Of a stretch of DNA of 64,000 nucleotides, positions 11,100 through 22,362 are shown piece after piece (within the stretch, counting starts at the first letter, position 1; each line of letters starts with the position of its first letter). The stretch spans positions 310,001 through 374,000 of the forward strand of contig ML978162.1 in assembly GCA_010015745.1 (NCBI GenBank), given 5' to 3'. The translations under genes and the position numbers were made by a program. The notes under the pieces were generated by a model. It was not told the origin of the DNA and did no database searches. It saw nothing but the letters and a program-made list of their open reading frames with translations. This DNA comes from Setomelanomma holmii (lineage: Eukaryota > Ascomycota > Dothideomycetes > Pleosporales > Phaeosphaeriaceae).

Positions 11100-12458
11100 T
11101 TACGCAGCCAGCTCGATGAACGCTGTTCGCAGATATGACCACACCCAATTGGTCGTTTCAGTATCGGATGTGGTGTCCTGCTCATCAGCTGCCTGTAGCG
11201 ATTCTTCGACTTCTGCGTTCCATCGATGAATCTCTTCCTTTTCATCTTGGATCAGAACGTCGTGAGGGGCTAGCGTAGCTGCCTCGACAATGAGTGTTAT
11301 AGCCTCCATTCTATCGTCACCGTCGCGCTCAAGCCGAAGACATTTCGCTTGGCGGTATATCATCTTCGCTCGCTGTTGGTTGCTAGGTGTCCACGTTGCG
11401 CCGGCATGTTGGGCGAAGCGTGCACTTGCCGTTTCGCATTTGTATAAATGAGACATCGCAGCTTGCCCGTTTCGCCTGAAAGGGGCGATGTGCGGGCCTA
11501 AGCCGTCCATGTCTATCTGAAGAAATGCGGCTGATAGGAGATGGAGTGTGAAATAGAGATCTGCGGTCTCGTTGACGAAGTCTACACCGCCCGTCTTCTG
11601 GAGACCCAGCCATGAAGAGCTGTGGCGCATACGTTCGAGGGTGCGCATCGCGTAGTTCCAGGATTCGGCGGCTGCGTAAACATTGTTCTGCTGCCATTGC
11701 CGTTTACCAACGTCGACGCCAGTATGTATCTCGGCCAAGGTGGCTTCGGGATCAGTCCATCGGGGCTTAGCCACCTCGTCGACAACATTTTGGGCGAGAT
11801 GCATGTCGACGGGACAATTGATTATTAGATTCGGAATGCCGCGCAGCGATGTCGCAATGGGTTGTAGTAGATGCTCCTGGATTTTGGGGGTGAAGAAACG
11901 TGCATAGGCGTAGTTGAATCGAATGCTTGCGTGTAAGGAAGCGTGCTCTCTGGTGGTCGCGTTCGCATCTGTCATAACGCTCTCGACATCGAGCTTTGCG
12001 CATAACGTTGGCAAATCAGCTCGTAAGATCATGATCTCATACTCGGAGAAAGCGACTGGGCTGGGTGTAAAAACGGGCTTGGACAACGTCATATGCATAA
12101 CGTAGCCATTGAATCTCTCCACCTTCTGTGCATCAACCGTAATGACAGGGATGCCATCTTCGAGAAACAAGTCTCGAGGGTCAAGACCTCGACAACTAAT
12201 GCGGATGAATTGGTTGCACTTGGTCATGTAGTCGAATGCTTCATTGTGTATTTGCTTGTTGGTGCGTAGGAGGGCTGACGCAGAATAGCTGAGACACCGT
12301 TGGCTCAGATTGCTGAGGCACGAAGATTCGGCTACCAACTCATTGCCCCACGAGCAAAGAAGGAGATTGTAAACGTTGTTGCGAATTTCCCCAGGAAGAT
12401 CGAGGAACCGAAATGGCGCTGATTGGGAAAGAGACGTGGTGGATTTGCGGAACTCCAT
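11100..12458 (-). CDS. F-box-like protein (LPGEIRN motif)
   Basis: Single exon of 452 aa. The frame stays open to 12851, but the start at 12458 (MEFRKSTTSL) is preferred because the motif PFRFLDLPGEIRNNVYNLLL follows at residues 14-33 and the upstream part looks like translated 5' UTR. L-P-x-E-I-R-N-x-V-Y is the usual opening of a large fungal family related to F-box proteins. The remainder is helical and ends FIELAA. Candidate adaptor for ubiquitin ligases, but no partner can be inferred. Confidence 0.8.
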   Translation of the reverse strand: MEFRKSTTSLSQSAPFRFLDLPGEIRNNVYNLLLCSWGNELVAESSCLSNLSQRCLSYSASALLRTNKQIHNEAFDYMTKCNQFIRISCRGLDPRDLFLEDGIPVITVDAQKVERFNGYVMHMTLSKPVFTPSPVAFSEYEIMILRADLPTLCAKLDVESVMTDANATTREHASLHASIRFNYAYARFFTPKIQEHLLQPIATSLRGIPNLIINCPVDMHLAQNVVDEVAKPRWTDPEATLAEIHTGVDVGKRQWQQNNVYAAAESWNYAMRTLERMRHSSSWLGLQKTGGVDFVNETADLYFTLHLLSAAFLQIDMDGLGPHIAPFRRNGQAAMSHLYKCETASARFAQHAGATWTPSNQQRAKMIYRQAKCLRLERDGDDRMEAITLIVEAATLAPHDVLIQDEKEEIHRWNAEVEESLQAADEQDTTSDTETTNWVWSYLRTAFIELAA

Positions 12459-13693
12459 ATTGTCACAGATCGTTCTGTCCGTCAAAACACAACTACTGAA
12501 TTGATGTCGCAAGGCTGGTCGGGATGAGGTATGTACTGGAAGCAGCTGGTCGCAAGGTGTCAATGTCGCAGTGGGGTTGCTAGGAAGTTGTGTGTTTATG
12601 GTTGATGGAATTGTGTCAGTGACGTCGGAACAATAGTGGCTTGAGAACGCGTTGCGTGGAAGTCGAATTGCATTTATACCTAGGGTAGATGAGGCGGATG
12701 GCGGATGGAGGATGAAGGAGTAAGGTATTTGAATGGTGGCTGCTAGAGGATTCGCAATGCGAAGAAAAATTCGCGTAGCACAAGCTCGGCCCAGTTCTCC
12801 GTGCATATGCTGGCTTGACCACGCTTCTTTCTCACCACATCTCCGGCGCACGTCCTCTTCTTATGCTGGCTATAAAACAAAGCGTGACCTGGATAGTGCG
12901 TCCTCAATTCGACCCCTTAGCCGCTTGTTCTTGCGCGCTTGTGGGTTATGGCGGATCCGCAGGCACCAGAGGTGCTGAACGAAAGATGCGGAGAAGTGAA
13001 GAATTGGCTTGCTAGAGATGCACAGTGATGTCGCTTGAGGGGTCTGCTAGACTGGATGAGGTTTAACGTCGCGCTCCTTCCCGAGATTCGTGTCGAGACG
13101 TTGCCCGTCGGAAAACAATTTGCGTTCTGAAACATTCGGCCAGCGCTCGAAAAGAGCTCGGCGGCATGGAGATCTTTCGGGACTTGTCCGCGGATTTACC
13201 CCAAATTTTAATTGACATGGAAGTCTTGGCCAAGGTTCAGCACACCTTCGTATCACTATCACATCAGTGTTGATAATATCAACAGCTGAGGTCGAGCTAG
13301 CTCAACAGGCACCACAATAGGCAATCATTTTCGTCCAGAACAGCATGATAAAGGAGATGTATGCGGCACAGCATATTAGGCATTTACCACGCCGCAAGAG
13401 CGCTCGCTCATCAGGTAGGGACAGAGAGATCTGGCACCAAATTACCTCCACTCCATATCTTAAGCAACATCTATGAAACTCGTAACAACTCTTGTCGAAT
13501 TCCGATTTTCAACACGGACGAGAGCCACAAGCATGGCATTAGGACGAGGAGATAAGCATGACTTTCTTACCCACGAAATGCGCTTTTATCTTTTCAACAC
13601 AATGATCAAAATCATCACTATTAACATTACAGGATTCCGAGCATACATGCGAGTCTCCATGCTACAATTTGGACGGCCGCGCAAATTGCGATT
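12459..13693. other. intergenic, no gene recognised
   Basis: Holds the promoter of the F-box-like gene. All short ORFs here lack protein-like composition. Confidence 0.4.
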
Positions 13694-14230
13694 GTGCACA
13701 TGAATGAAACAGCTCGATGCGGTCAGTGCTTCCACTGCAGGGGCTTCTCGACTGCAGTCTTTCGAGGCTGCCAAACATGTCCTCATTCGCCAGATAATCG
13801 CGAGGATCGATCATATCCTAGCGGTACACTTGGATGTGATTACCTCTCCGGCACCGGCGACAACAACGGCGTTGGCCCTGAAAATAGCATTATAGAAAGC
13901 CCGAAGTACTGCACGTATATAATTCCGCCCCCATCCTCTCCGAGCTACTCAGCCTGCTCTCCTATCTCGATTTGTATCTATCCCAACGACGAGGAGGAAG
14001 AAGACACCGGAGTTCAAGACACCGGAGGTCACGGCGACCGCAGTAGCGAACACAGGATGGAAGAAGAGAGCACGAGACTGCAATTTCCCACGGAGGCAGC
14101 AGGACCTCGTGACATGTGCTTCTATCCATCAAGATCTCCACCCCCGTGGGACTGGGATGCCGCTGCTGTAGATCTCAGGTCGGGTGCGGCTGAAGAACAC
14201 ATTATCTCTGATGATCAAACTGAGTCGTAA
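13694..14230 (+). CDS. possible small acidic Pro/Ser-rich protein
   Basis: Open frame of 178 codons. The second half (from about residue 65: SPKYCTYIIPPPSSPSYS, then an EEEE run, then DWDAAAVDLRSGAAEEH) looks more protein-like than the first. An overlapping frame starting at 13704 (KHVLIRQIIARIDHILAVHL) also looks coding and may be the true first exon, but no phase-consistent intron joining the two was found. Treat the start and the 5' structure as unknown. Confidence 0.3.
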   Translation: MHMNETARCGQCFHCRGFSTAVFRGCQTCPHSPDNREDRSYPSGTLGCDYLSGTGDNNGVGPENSIIESPKYCTYIIPPPSSPSYSACSPISICIYPNDEEEEDTGVQDTGGHGDRSSEHRMEEESTRLQFPTEAAGPRDMCFYPSRSPPPWDWDAAAVDLRSGAAEEHIISDDQTES

Positions 14231-14399
14231 ACTCATCCAGGAAGCCCGCCAAAAGCGTCGTACTCCAGTTTATAAAACCGTCTTGATGTCTGTAAATCTG
14301 CTCTACTCAGGATAGGCTCGTACCCTGCACACATCATCAACGCTGGCTCCGATGCATCGTCCGCTAAATATCCTTCCTACATCACCCCTCCCTTCGTGT

Positions 14400-15335
14400 T
14401 CAGCTCTTTCCCTTTCCTTCTCCCAACTTCCCCACAACCCACTCATCAAACTGCACCCCCTTCTTCCCAAGCACCCACTCCAACACATTCGCATTCCCCA
14501 CCAATCCCCTACTATCATAAAATAAAATCATTCTCTGCGCCGCATCCCGACTCCTCGGATCCACACCCTCCGTCTTACCATACAACCTCACCAATAACCC
14601 ATCGACAGCCTGTTTATACTCCAATTTCTCGACCTGTACCTCTTTGTCCAAGTTCTCGCCAATAATACGCATCGCTTCGCCAAAACTCAACGGCTCGTGC
14701 GTCGAAACTAAAGGATACTGCGCAAAAACGTGTCTTTCCCTTTCAAACAATACCGTCTTGAACACCTCAGCCAAATCGCTCAGCGCAATCATACTAAACC
14801 GCACATCCGTACTCCACGCCGCACGAAACACCGGCTCATCTTGCCCCGCCAACATCTGCACCGGAATATTGTCCATAAATGTCGTAGGTTGCAAGATCGT
14901 GTACGGCAGGTCGGATTCTATGATGTATTCCTCGACATCTTTCTTGCAATCGTGGTTGAGCATTTTACTCAGTTGACTGTTCAGCACCGAGGAGAGGATG
15001 AAGTGCTTGAGTGTGCCGTAGCCGGCTTGGTAGCTCGAGATGGCGGCGTCGATCATCATTTTTCCAATGGAGGCTTCGTGTGGGTGGTATGAAGGGCCGA
15101 TGTGGATTGCCACGTTCACATCGCGGAGAAGATTTACGCAGTTGGTGGGTGAATATAGGTCGGTTTGGATGACTTCGGCGTGTGGGTACGCCTTTTTTAG
15201 ACGGTCTTTGGAGGTGCTGCTTTTGATAGCTAGGCGGAGATTCTTCCATTCTGAAAGGAGGGGCAGGAGGGCGTTGGCCTGTTTGCCGCTTGCGGAGGTG
15301 ATTAGGAGGAGGTCTTTCGTGGGATCTGCTGGCAT
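14400..15335 (-). CDS. NmrA-like NAD(P)-binding protein
   Basis: Intronless, 311 aa. The N-terminus DLLLITSASGKQANALLPLL is a Rossmann strand-loop-helix with the glycine motif reduced to SASGKQ. AYPHAEVIQTDLYSP, LKHFILSSVLN and LPYTILQPTTFMDN match the order seen in NmrA/isoflavone-reductase-type proteins. There is no YxxxK catalytic pair, so it may be a redox sensor or an atypical reductase. Length is normal for the family (about 300). The ORF is complete, with no breaks. Confidence 0.85.
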   Translation of the reverse strand: MPADPTKDLLLITSASGKQANALLPLLSEWKNLRLAIKSSTSKDRLKKAYPHAEVIQTDLYSPTNCVNLLRDVNVAIHIGPSYHPHEASIGKMMIDAAISSYQAGYGTLKHFILSSVLNSQLSKMLNHDCKKDVEEYIIESDLPYTILQPTTFMDNIPVQMLAGQDEPVFRAAWSTDVRFSMIALSDLAEVFKTVLFERERHVFAQYPLVSTHEPLSFGEAMRIIGENLDKEVQVEKLEYKQAVDGLLVRLYGKTEGVDPRSRDAAQRMILFYDSRGLVGNANVLEWVLGKKGVQFDEWVVGKLGEGKGKS

Positions 15336-17681
15336 GATTGTGATAATGGATAGTTGAGATTAACATCAACGACTTGGCTGAATTTCCATGTTAAGTGAGA
15401 TTTAGAATCAGGCGTCTTATTGACGTCATAATGTACACCCATGTTGTATCCCAAACTTCTCGGTGCCTATTTCCACAATTTCCAGCTGAAGCCGTAACTT
15501 ATACCTTATCTGCCTGTCAGCAGAGCTGACGTGATGGGTTTGACCTCCAAGGTACCATTGGGTTGCGATCTTTCTACCATGCAGGAGCATATGGCGCCTT
15601 ATCTCCAAACTCCGATGAAATGCAGGGACACATTGGCAAACTCTCAATAAGATCAATCACCTTGCTTTTGTATCCAATTCCGAACAAATTCGTGTGTGCC
15701 AGCCACTCCAATCCCATGACACTCTCCAGCTTGCCAAGTTGTCGGTAAACGGTAAACCTCAAACTCACCGCACTTTGGGTGTCGAGGTTGAGTAAGCTAT
15801 TGCAATCTATCATATCGCAGCCTCCAATAAGGATGATGCCACTGTCATCAGTCATGGATCTTCCGGTCTTGGGGTCGATTATTGTCTCTCAACAGCACTG
15901 TCTGGCGGCAACACGCGTTTGGCAGCCTCGCGCGGAATTCTGGTTCGGAATTCCGTCCGATCTTGGAGGTCTGGAGATGTCATCCCATGCTAAGGACCAG
16001 ATTCGCAAACTGCGCTCAGACTTAGACGGTCGACGGCATCGACGAAACTGACAATCAAGTCGAGTGGTTGTTTCGGAAGGCGGTGAAGCATGCTCGATCG
16101 TGCGTTAGCTTGGCAGCGAGATTTGCACGCTGAGCTTGCCACTTATCGACATGGGCTATCGTATAGCTTGTGTGCTCGCCGATGCAGTCGCCAAGGTGTA
16201 ACCTGTCGTTGTACGCGACTGGAGAAATCCCCAAAGACGCGTTGCTGCTTGCCATGATGGCGAACAACGCTCCACTACCTCAGTTGCAAGTCATTGTACT
16301 GGTGCGATGTTGCGGCTTTTGTCGCATGGTGTAGCTGTGGGTTTGAGTTGCGATGCGTTTGTTTCTGGCAATCAAGCAAAGCTACGATGAGTGTTCGAGA
16401 AGCAGATATAAAATGCTTGTGCTGAAGGAGGGAATAGTTAACACAAGAGGAAAGATAAATGGGAGATGAATACGTGAGGCGCAGGTTGTCGGTACCATGG
16501 TTTGAGGATAACAAGGCTCTGTTGCAGAGGTAGGCGAATGACCTCCGACATGCTCATCGGCCTCATACTAGAAGTGGGTAGTGACAATGGAAGAATATCG
16601 CGATCGTGCGCAAAATCTTTCATACAAATGTTGGCCATGGGAAGTCTACTTCGAGCCGATATTAGCAGATAAAAACGAAGGGAAATGCACCATGATCACT
16701 GCTAACACGCATAGCAGTGAGAGCTGAGCAGTTCTGAGGCGCACATCAGATGACAGAGGCCCGTTACGTGCGTCTGGAACAACCATTGCTCGACTCTTTT
16801 TCCAGGTCCATGAGACTGCATGATCGGTGGATTCTAAGTTGCATTTGAGGTCGAGTATCGATAATGTGAGATCTCGAGAGGGCTTCGCAATATCAGCCAA
16901 TACTAGTCTTCGAAACTGCCGCAGTAAGTTCGAATCCGGGGCATTGATGTCTCGTACGAGCTGTGAGCCGTACCCAGGCGTTCGAAGTGCTAGGCGTACA
17001 TGCCGGTCTAGATGAATTTTGGATGGAGCTTGAAGTTGTGCGAGATGCGAGTTCCTCGGTCCACACGACATTGCCGAGCGGTCCGAGCTTTAAAGAGCCT
17101 CACATCCACGTTGCGTCTTTCAGCCTCATCATGATTCAGGAGCGTTGATTGTAGAAGAGGCTTTTCCATGGCACACCGAAAGCCCGGTGAATGCGCACGG
17201 GTCGCCATATTGCGCTTCCGTGAGGGTCAAGTATCCAGCACAGCCGTGTTTGTTTCGAAGTAGCCGGTCGCGACACGCGCTCAAATGTGGGGATGGTGGG
17301 GGAAGCTCTGGAAGCTCTGGCTATACTCAAGCGCCAACCTCACCGCTGCCGCAATATCAGCAGATATATAGCCGTGGTAAAGTCTTGTCCCATTGCTGCG
17401 AGCACACATATAAGTAGCACAATAGAGTCCAGCGTCTGACACCGGGCTAGCGGCTTCGAGGTCACACAGAAACAACGTCTGATGTCACGCGGATCAAACT
17501 AACCTTTCTCCGACAACCTCGGCTCACACACCCTGCTCAGCTCGCTCCATTCACAGCTTCCCGGCCCGCAGTAGTCAGTCAACGCCGACAACCCAGCGCG
17601 TGCTCGATATCGCCGAGGTGTCTGTGCTGGAATTTCCGTCGTCATTTCCCATCCTGTTGTCTTTCCACACATTCACTTGTG
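15336..17681. other. intergenic with one degraded coding-like patch
   Basis: About 2.3 kb. The patch at 15426..15885 is listed separately. In the rest, ORFs such as 16646..17071 (minus) are open by chance or are too eroded to assign. The final 200 bases are CT-rich and serve as promoter of the carnitine acetyltransferase gene. Confidence 0.4.
15426..15885 (-). pseudogene. possible degraded gene, two overlapping frames
   Basis: Reading leftwards, one frame gives DPKTGRSMTDDSGIILIGGC and then LEWLAHTNLFGIGYKSKVID before stopping at 15574. A second frame shifted by one base, open to 15426, gives YLGGQTHHVSSADRQIRY and LRLQLEIVEIGTEKFGIQHG. Both have protein-like composition, but no intron with consistent phase links them and a stop lies just upstream of the first. 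A broken gene or a gene with unusual splicing are both possible. No family recognised. Confidence 0.35.
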
Positions 17682-19781
17682 ATGTTCAGCAGAGTTTCAC
17701 GAGCGCGCCTGCCCGCCTCGATACTTCGCAGACCCACGTCAATACAGCAGACGCCTAGAGTACGTACCGGGGAGAAAGTGAGGTTTGTTAGGTGGTTGAG
17801 CTGATCTCGGTAAACAGTTATTCGCAATGGCACCCGCAAGAAAGCAGTCGTCGCTGCCCGCAGGTACGTTGTACCAAGGTGGTTTATTATGAAGCGTCCT
17901 AGCATCTGTTCGATTTTGAAGAGCTAATATCTTTGCACAGGGTACAAAGAGGATCACAGCAAGGGTCCTATGCTACGATTCGAAGACTCCCTTCCCCGTC
18001 TTCCCATCCCCACACTCGAAGAGACCGCCAAGCGATACCTCCAGTCCGTTCATCCGCTTCTTTCCAAGAACGAGTTCGATGCGACCACAAAAGCCGTCAA
18101 GGAGTTCGTGGCACCAGACGGGCCAGGCGAGAAACTACAAAAGCGCTTAATTGAGCGAAGAGAGAGACCAGATGTCAAGAACTGGATTTACGAGTGGTGG
18201 AATGACGCGGCATACATGTCCTACCGCGATCCGGTCGTGCCGTATGTCAGCTACTTCTACTCACACCGCGACGACAAGAAGCGACGGAACCCCGCAAAGC
18301 GTGCTGCAGCCATCTCCACTGCCGTGCTCGAGTTCAAGAAGATGGTAGACAATGGCACCCTTGAGCCAGAGTACATGAAGAAGCTTCCCATGGCTATGAG
18401 CTCGTACGAGTACATGTTCAACTACAGCCGTGTACCCAAGAAGCCTGCGGATACGGGTATCAAATTTCCTTTCAAGGAGAACCAACACATTATTGCCATT
18501 CGCAAGAACCAGTTCTGGAAGATGCCACACGAGATCAATGGCAAGCAATTGAACACCAGCGAGCTCGAGCTGCAGTTCCAGCGCGTCTACGAGAAGGCAG
18601 AGAAGTCGCCAGCTGTTGGTATCCTCACATCACAGAACCGTGATGTGTGGTCAGACGTGTATGCAAAGCTAAAGTCCAATGACATCAATGCTGCGTCTAT
18701 CAGAGACATCGAGTCCGCCTCCTTCATTGTCTGCTTAGACGACGCCTCACCCGTCACTCTCGAGGAGCGCGCACATCAGTACTGGCACGGCGACGGCGCC
18801 AATCGCTGGTTCGACAAGCCCCTTCAATTCATCGTCAACGAAAACGGCACCTCTGGCTTCATGGGCGAGCACGGCATGATGGACGGCACGCCCACCCACC
18901 GCCTCAACGACTACGCCAACCAGCAAATATTCACCAACGCCCTCCCGTTCGACGACCCCAATATTCGCTCCGACCTGCCCAACCCGAAGCCTCTCCGTTT
19001 CGCTCTCGACTCTTCCCTCCAAAAAGACATCTCCGACGCACAAAACCACTTCAGCCAACAAATCGGCGCGCATGAGCTCCGCGTCCAAGCCTACCAAGGC
19101 TACGGCAAGGGTCTCATCAAGAAATTCAAATGCAGCCCAGACGCCTACGTGCAAATGGTCATCCAACTCGCGTACCACAAATTCTACGGCAAGAACCGCC
19201 CTACCTACGAATCCGCAGCCACACGTCGCTTCCAGCAAGGCCGCACAGAAACATGCCGCACCGTGTCCGACGAGTCCGTCGCGTTTTGCGCCGCCATGGC
19301 CGACGCCAACAGCACGCCCGAGGACTGTCAGAAACTTTTCCGCGCCGCGCTCAACGCGCACGTCAAGTACATCAGCGACGCATCGGACGGACGGGGTGTC
19401 GATCGCCACTTATTCGGACTCAAGAAATGCATCAAAGACGGCGAGGACGTTCCAGCGCTGTACAAGGACCCCGCGTACGCGTACAGCAGCACGTGGTTTA
19501 TTTCGAGCTCCCAGTTGAGCAGCGAGTACTTCAATGGTTATGGGTGGAGTCAGGTTGTGGACGACGGGTGGGGCATTGCGTACATGATTAATGAGAACAG
19601 CTTGCAGTTTAACGTGTGCTCGAAGGGATTGGGTTCGGTAAGTCGAGATGCTGAAGAGAACTTGTGTGCATCTAAGCTAACTTTGCGATAGGAAAAGATG
19701 AGCTTCTACCTAAACGAGGCGGCGGGCGACATTCGGGATATCATGCTACCTACGCTTGAGGCGCCCAAGGCGAAGCTATAG
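17682..19781 (+). CDS. CAT2: carnitine O-acetyltransferase, mitochondrial/peroxisomal
   Basis: Exons 17682..17759, 17818..17863, 17941..19637 and 19692..19781, 636 aa. It transfers acetyl groups between CoA and carnitine so that acetyl units made in peroxisomes can enter mitochondria. The catalytic His is residue 352 in GFMGEHGMMDGTPTH; YSSTWFISSSQ is the substrate-binding STS-type segment. Exon 1 encodes an Arg-rich presequence (MFSRVSRARLPASILRRP). An in-frame Met at codon 30 (17827, exon 2: MAPARKQSS) could start a form without it. The C-terminus is AKL, a type 1 peroxisomal signal. Start, length and intron phases fit the family. Confidence 0.95.
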
Positions 19782-20283
19782 ATGGGGTGGCAATACAGAT
19801 GGGATATCTTCGTGCGTGGTTGTCGTGGGGTGCAAAAGTAGAGTGGCATACTGGTTCTAGCATGGCTCGTGCATCTTGACTTATATCCCATGCGTCATCT
19901 ACTGTTCGCATTATATCAATCTTCATTCACATGAAATACCGCACAGTCGATGCAAAATGTAACCAACAACCTTGGAACAGGCAAAGCTCGGCCGAAGTTG
20001 TTCCGACCCAGTCTGCCAAATTGTCCCCTCACATGCTCCGTCTGGCCGACGCCATCACATGTGCCACCAATCGGCCATCTGGGTGTACACTTCAATTTCA
20101 TGGATCAATAGTAGATTTGGAGAACGAAGAGGGAGTATTTTGTGCTACGTTAACAGATCAAGAAAATCTACATTCTCTACTCCCCGCCGCTAAATGATGT
20201 GACACCATTGTACCGATCCAGATCCGAAATGCCCATGGTCATGACTAGTGTACACCTCTTTTGCACAAGCAGCTCCCGCGCAT
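19782..20283. other. convergent 3' intergenic
   Basis: Holds the 3' ends of the convergent CAT and malate dehydrogenase genes. No ORF supported. Confidence 0.5.
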
Positions 20284-21609
20284 TTACGGGTTCTGCTTGA
20301 CAAACTCGACACCCTTCTTGATGTTCTTGGCGAGGTCGCTCAAGCACACATCAAGGAGCTTCTGTTCATGGTCGGTGATCTTGCCGACGGGGTGGATCTT
20401 CTCGACACCGTTGGGGCCAAGCTCGACATTGGATGCGAAGTATTCGCAGCCCTGGTCCTTGTAGAGAGGTGAGTCGACGAAGGTGGGCTCGATGACGTTC
20501 TTCTGGCCCTGAGCGGCCTTGAGGAGCGACTCGGCGAAGCGGGCGCCGGCCATGGCCATGGAGAGGGTGGCTGAACCAGCACCGTCCTTGGCCTTGACAA
20601 CCTCGTCACCACCAAACTGGACGCGGTTGATGTAGCTGTCGAGCTTCTCGCCCTCGAGGTTGTAGCCGGACTGGGAAAGAAGGGGTACGATGGTAGCGCC
20701 GGAGTGGCCACCGACAACGGTGATGTTCTCGCTGGCGGGGTCGGTGTTCTTGAGCTGGGAGATGAAGCGCGAGGCACGGACGACGTCGAGGGTGGTGACA
20801 CCGAACAGGCGCTTGGGGTTGTAGACACCCTTGGACTTGAAGATCTCGGCGGTGATGGGGACGGTGGAGTTGACCTAAGCCGTTAGAATCGAGAATCTCT
20901 AGGGCGCTGTGGAATATATACCGGGTTGGAGATGATCAAGATGTTGGCTTCTGGGGCATGGTCGGCGGCGGCCTTGGCCAAATCGCGGACGATGGAGGCG
21001 TTTGTGTTGAAGAGATCTGTAGAATCAGCAATTGTGCCACGAGTATTGGATCGTGTCTCTCCATACCGTCACGGGTCATGCCGGGCTTGCGGGGCACACC
21101 AGCGGGGATGACAACGATCTCAGCACCCTTCAGGGCCTCGGCGAGACCTGAGGGAGTAGCCTCATGACCGGTAACCTTTTTGTGCATCAGCGGGTGGCGT
21201 ATGTGCGGCTTCGGATATCGTCTCGTACCTCGCTCTTAGTGTTGATGTGGCCAATGTCGGCAGCGACGCCTATAATTAACGTCTTAGAAACTGTATAAGA
21301 GGTCCAGTAGCGATTGTAGCATACCGGGTGCGAGGCGGATATCGTAGAGGGAAAGCTTGCTAACCCGGGGGTTGAGCTTCAGCAGCAGAGAAAGCGGCTG
21401 GCCAATACCACCGGCGGCACCGAGAACGGTGACCTTCGACGACTGTGAAGCAATTGTCAGCATATTGCTGCCTCGATTGCGCCCAATTGCAGACTCCAAG
21501 CTCTTTCCACACGACCAATTGGCAGTGCCGGGGATTAACGCACCTGGCGGGCAGACGACGAGAATGTACGGCGCGAGGCCTGGGAGAAGGCTTGTCTGGC
21601 AGCGAACAT
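20284..21609 (-). CDS. MDH1: malate dehydrogenase, mitochondrial, NAD-dependent
   Basis: Six minus-strand exons: 21544..21609, 21325..21442, 21229..21269, 21067..21175, 20922..21016 and 20284..20874; all phases agree; 339 aa. Converts malate to oxaloacetate in the TCA cycle. Residues 1-22 form a presequence (MFAARQAFSQASRR). VTVLGAAGGIGQPLSLLL is the NAD-binding motif; AGVPRKPGMTRDDLF holds the substrate-binding Arg; GGHSGATIVPLLS contains the catalytic His. No PTS1 at the C-terminus (VEFVKQNP), so this is the mitochondrial isozyme. It is convergent with the carnitine acetyltransferase gene. Confidence 0.96.
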
Positions 21610-22362
21610 GGTGACTTCAATGGAGGGTCAAAGAAGACGGTATATGAGTTCGGCTGGTGGGATGCGGGTGATGGTAGGAAAGTTGCGGAGCGAGGTTTTG
21701 CTCGAGTTACCTCAGCGGTGAAGCACTGACCCACGTTGCTCGACGGAGTTTTCGGAGCTGCGGGTGACAGCTGCCATTGCCTCATCATTCCACTCGCGCG
21801 GGGTGCTGTCAAGCCTTCTTCAAATGCCTCCAGCTCTCCATACAGCAACACCTTGCGCATTGAAGTACATTGAAAACTCGCCAGAAAACAGAAACGTTGT
21901 ATTCGTGTTTAAAGTCAGCCAGGTGCTCGGCGGAAGGTGCCACCCACTCAGTGTGCATTGATTGAGTGGCTCTTGCCCTCTGCATGCGCCTCGCGAGGCT
22001 GCGCCTACCTTCTGCCCTTTCGAGGCATTATCAGACGCCATTTTCAGCTACAGCTATTCATGCCTATTGTCTGAGTCTTGCACCTTACAACAGCACGGCT
22101 ACCTCTCGCTTGCTCGCCAATGAGAACCTCGGAAAGTGACTCAATTCTGGTCATTGCCCTTTGCACTCCGTTTTGGGTGTGGAGCTAGGCTCAGTTTGTT
22201 ACCAACCATATATAAAGTTATATTTGACTCATACTGCTCGTAAAGCGACCTGAGGCTTGCAAGTACATACTTGAGGAGCATCTGCACCATTCTCCCTCGC
22301 AGGGTTCCCTTGATTCACAAATCGAAAAACAACAGCAAGACCCTGGGGGCCGATCGAGGCTA
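21610..22362. other. intergenic, divergent promoters
   Basis: Lies between the start of malate dehydrogenase and that of the F-box-like gene. A TATA-like TATATAAAG sits near 22209. No coding signal. Confidence 0.4.

Noticed and set aside
16925..16950. GTTCGAATCC resembling a tRNA T-loop
   Set aside because: Flanking bases do not form the T stem, and no acceptor or anticodon arms are found.
16646..17071. 141-codon minus-strand ORF
   Set aside because: Some protein-like patches, but no start context, no splice partners and no family.
18747..19409. 220-codon minus-strand ORF
   Set aside because: Lies entirely antisense to the carnitine acetyltransferase exon; it is open because of the GC-rich third positions of that gene.
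20340..20828. 162-codon minus-strand ORF of Ser/Arg/Pro composition
   Set aside because: Shifted frame of the last malate dehydrogenase exon.
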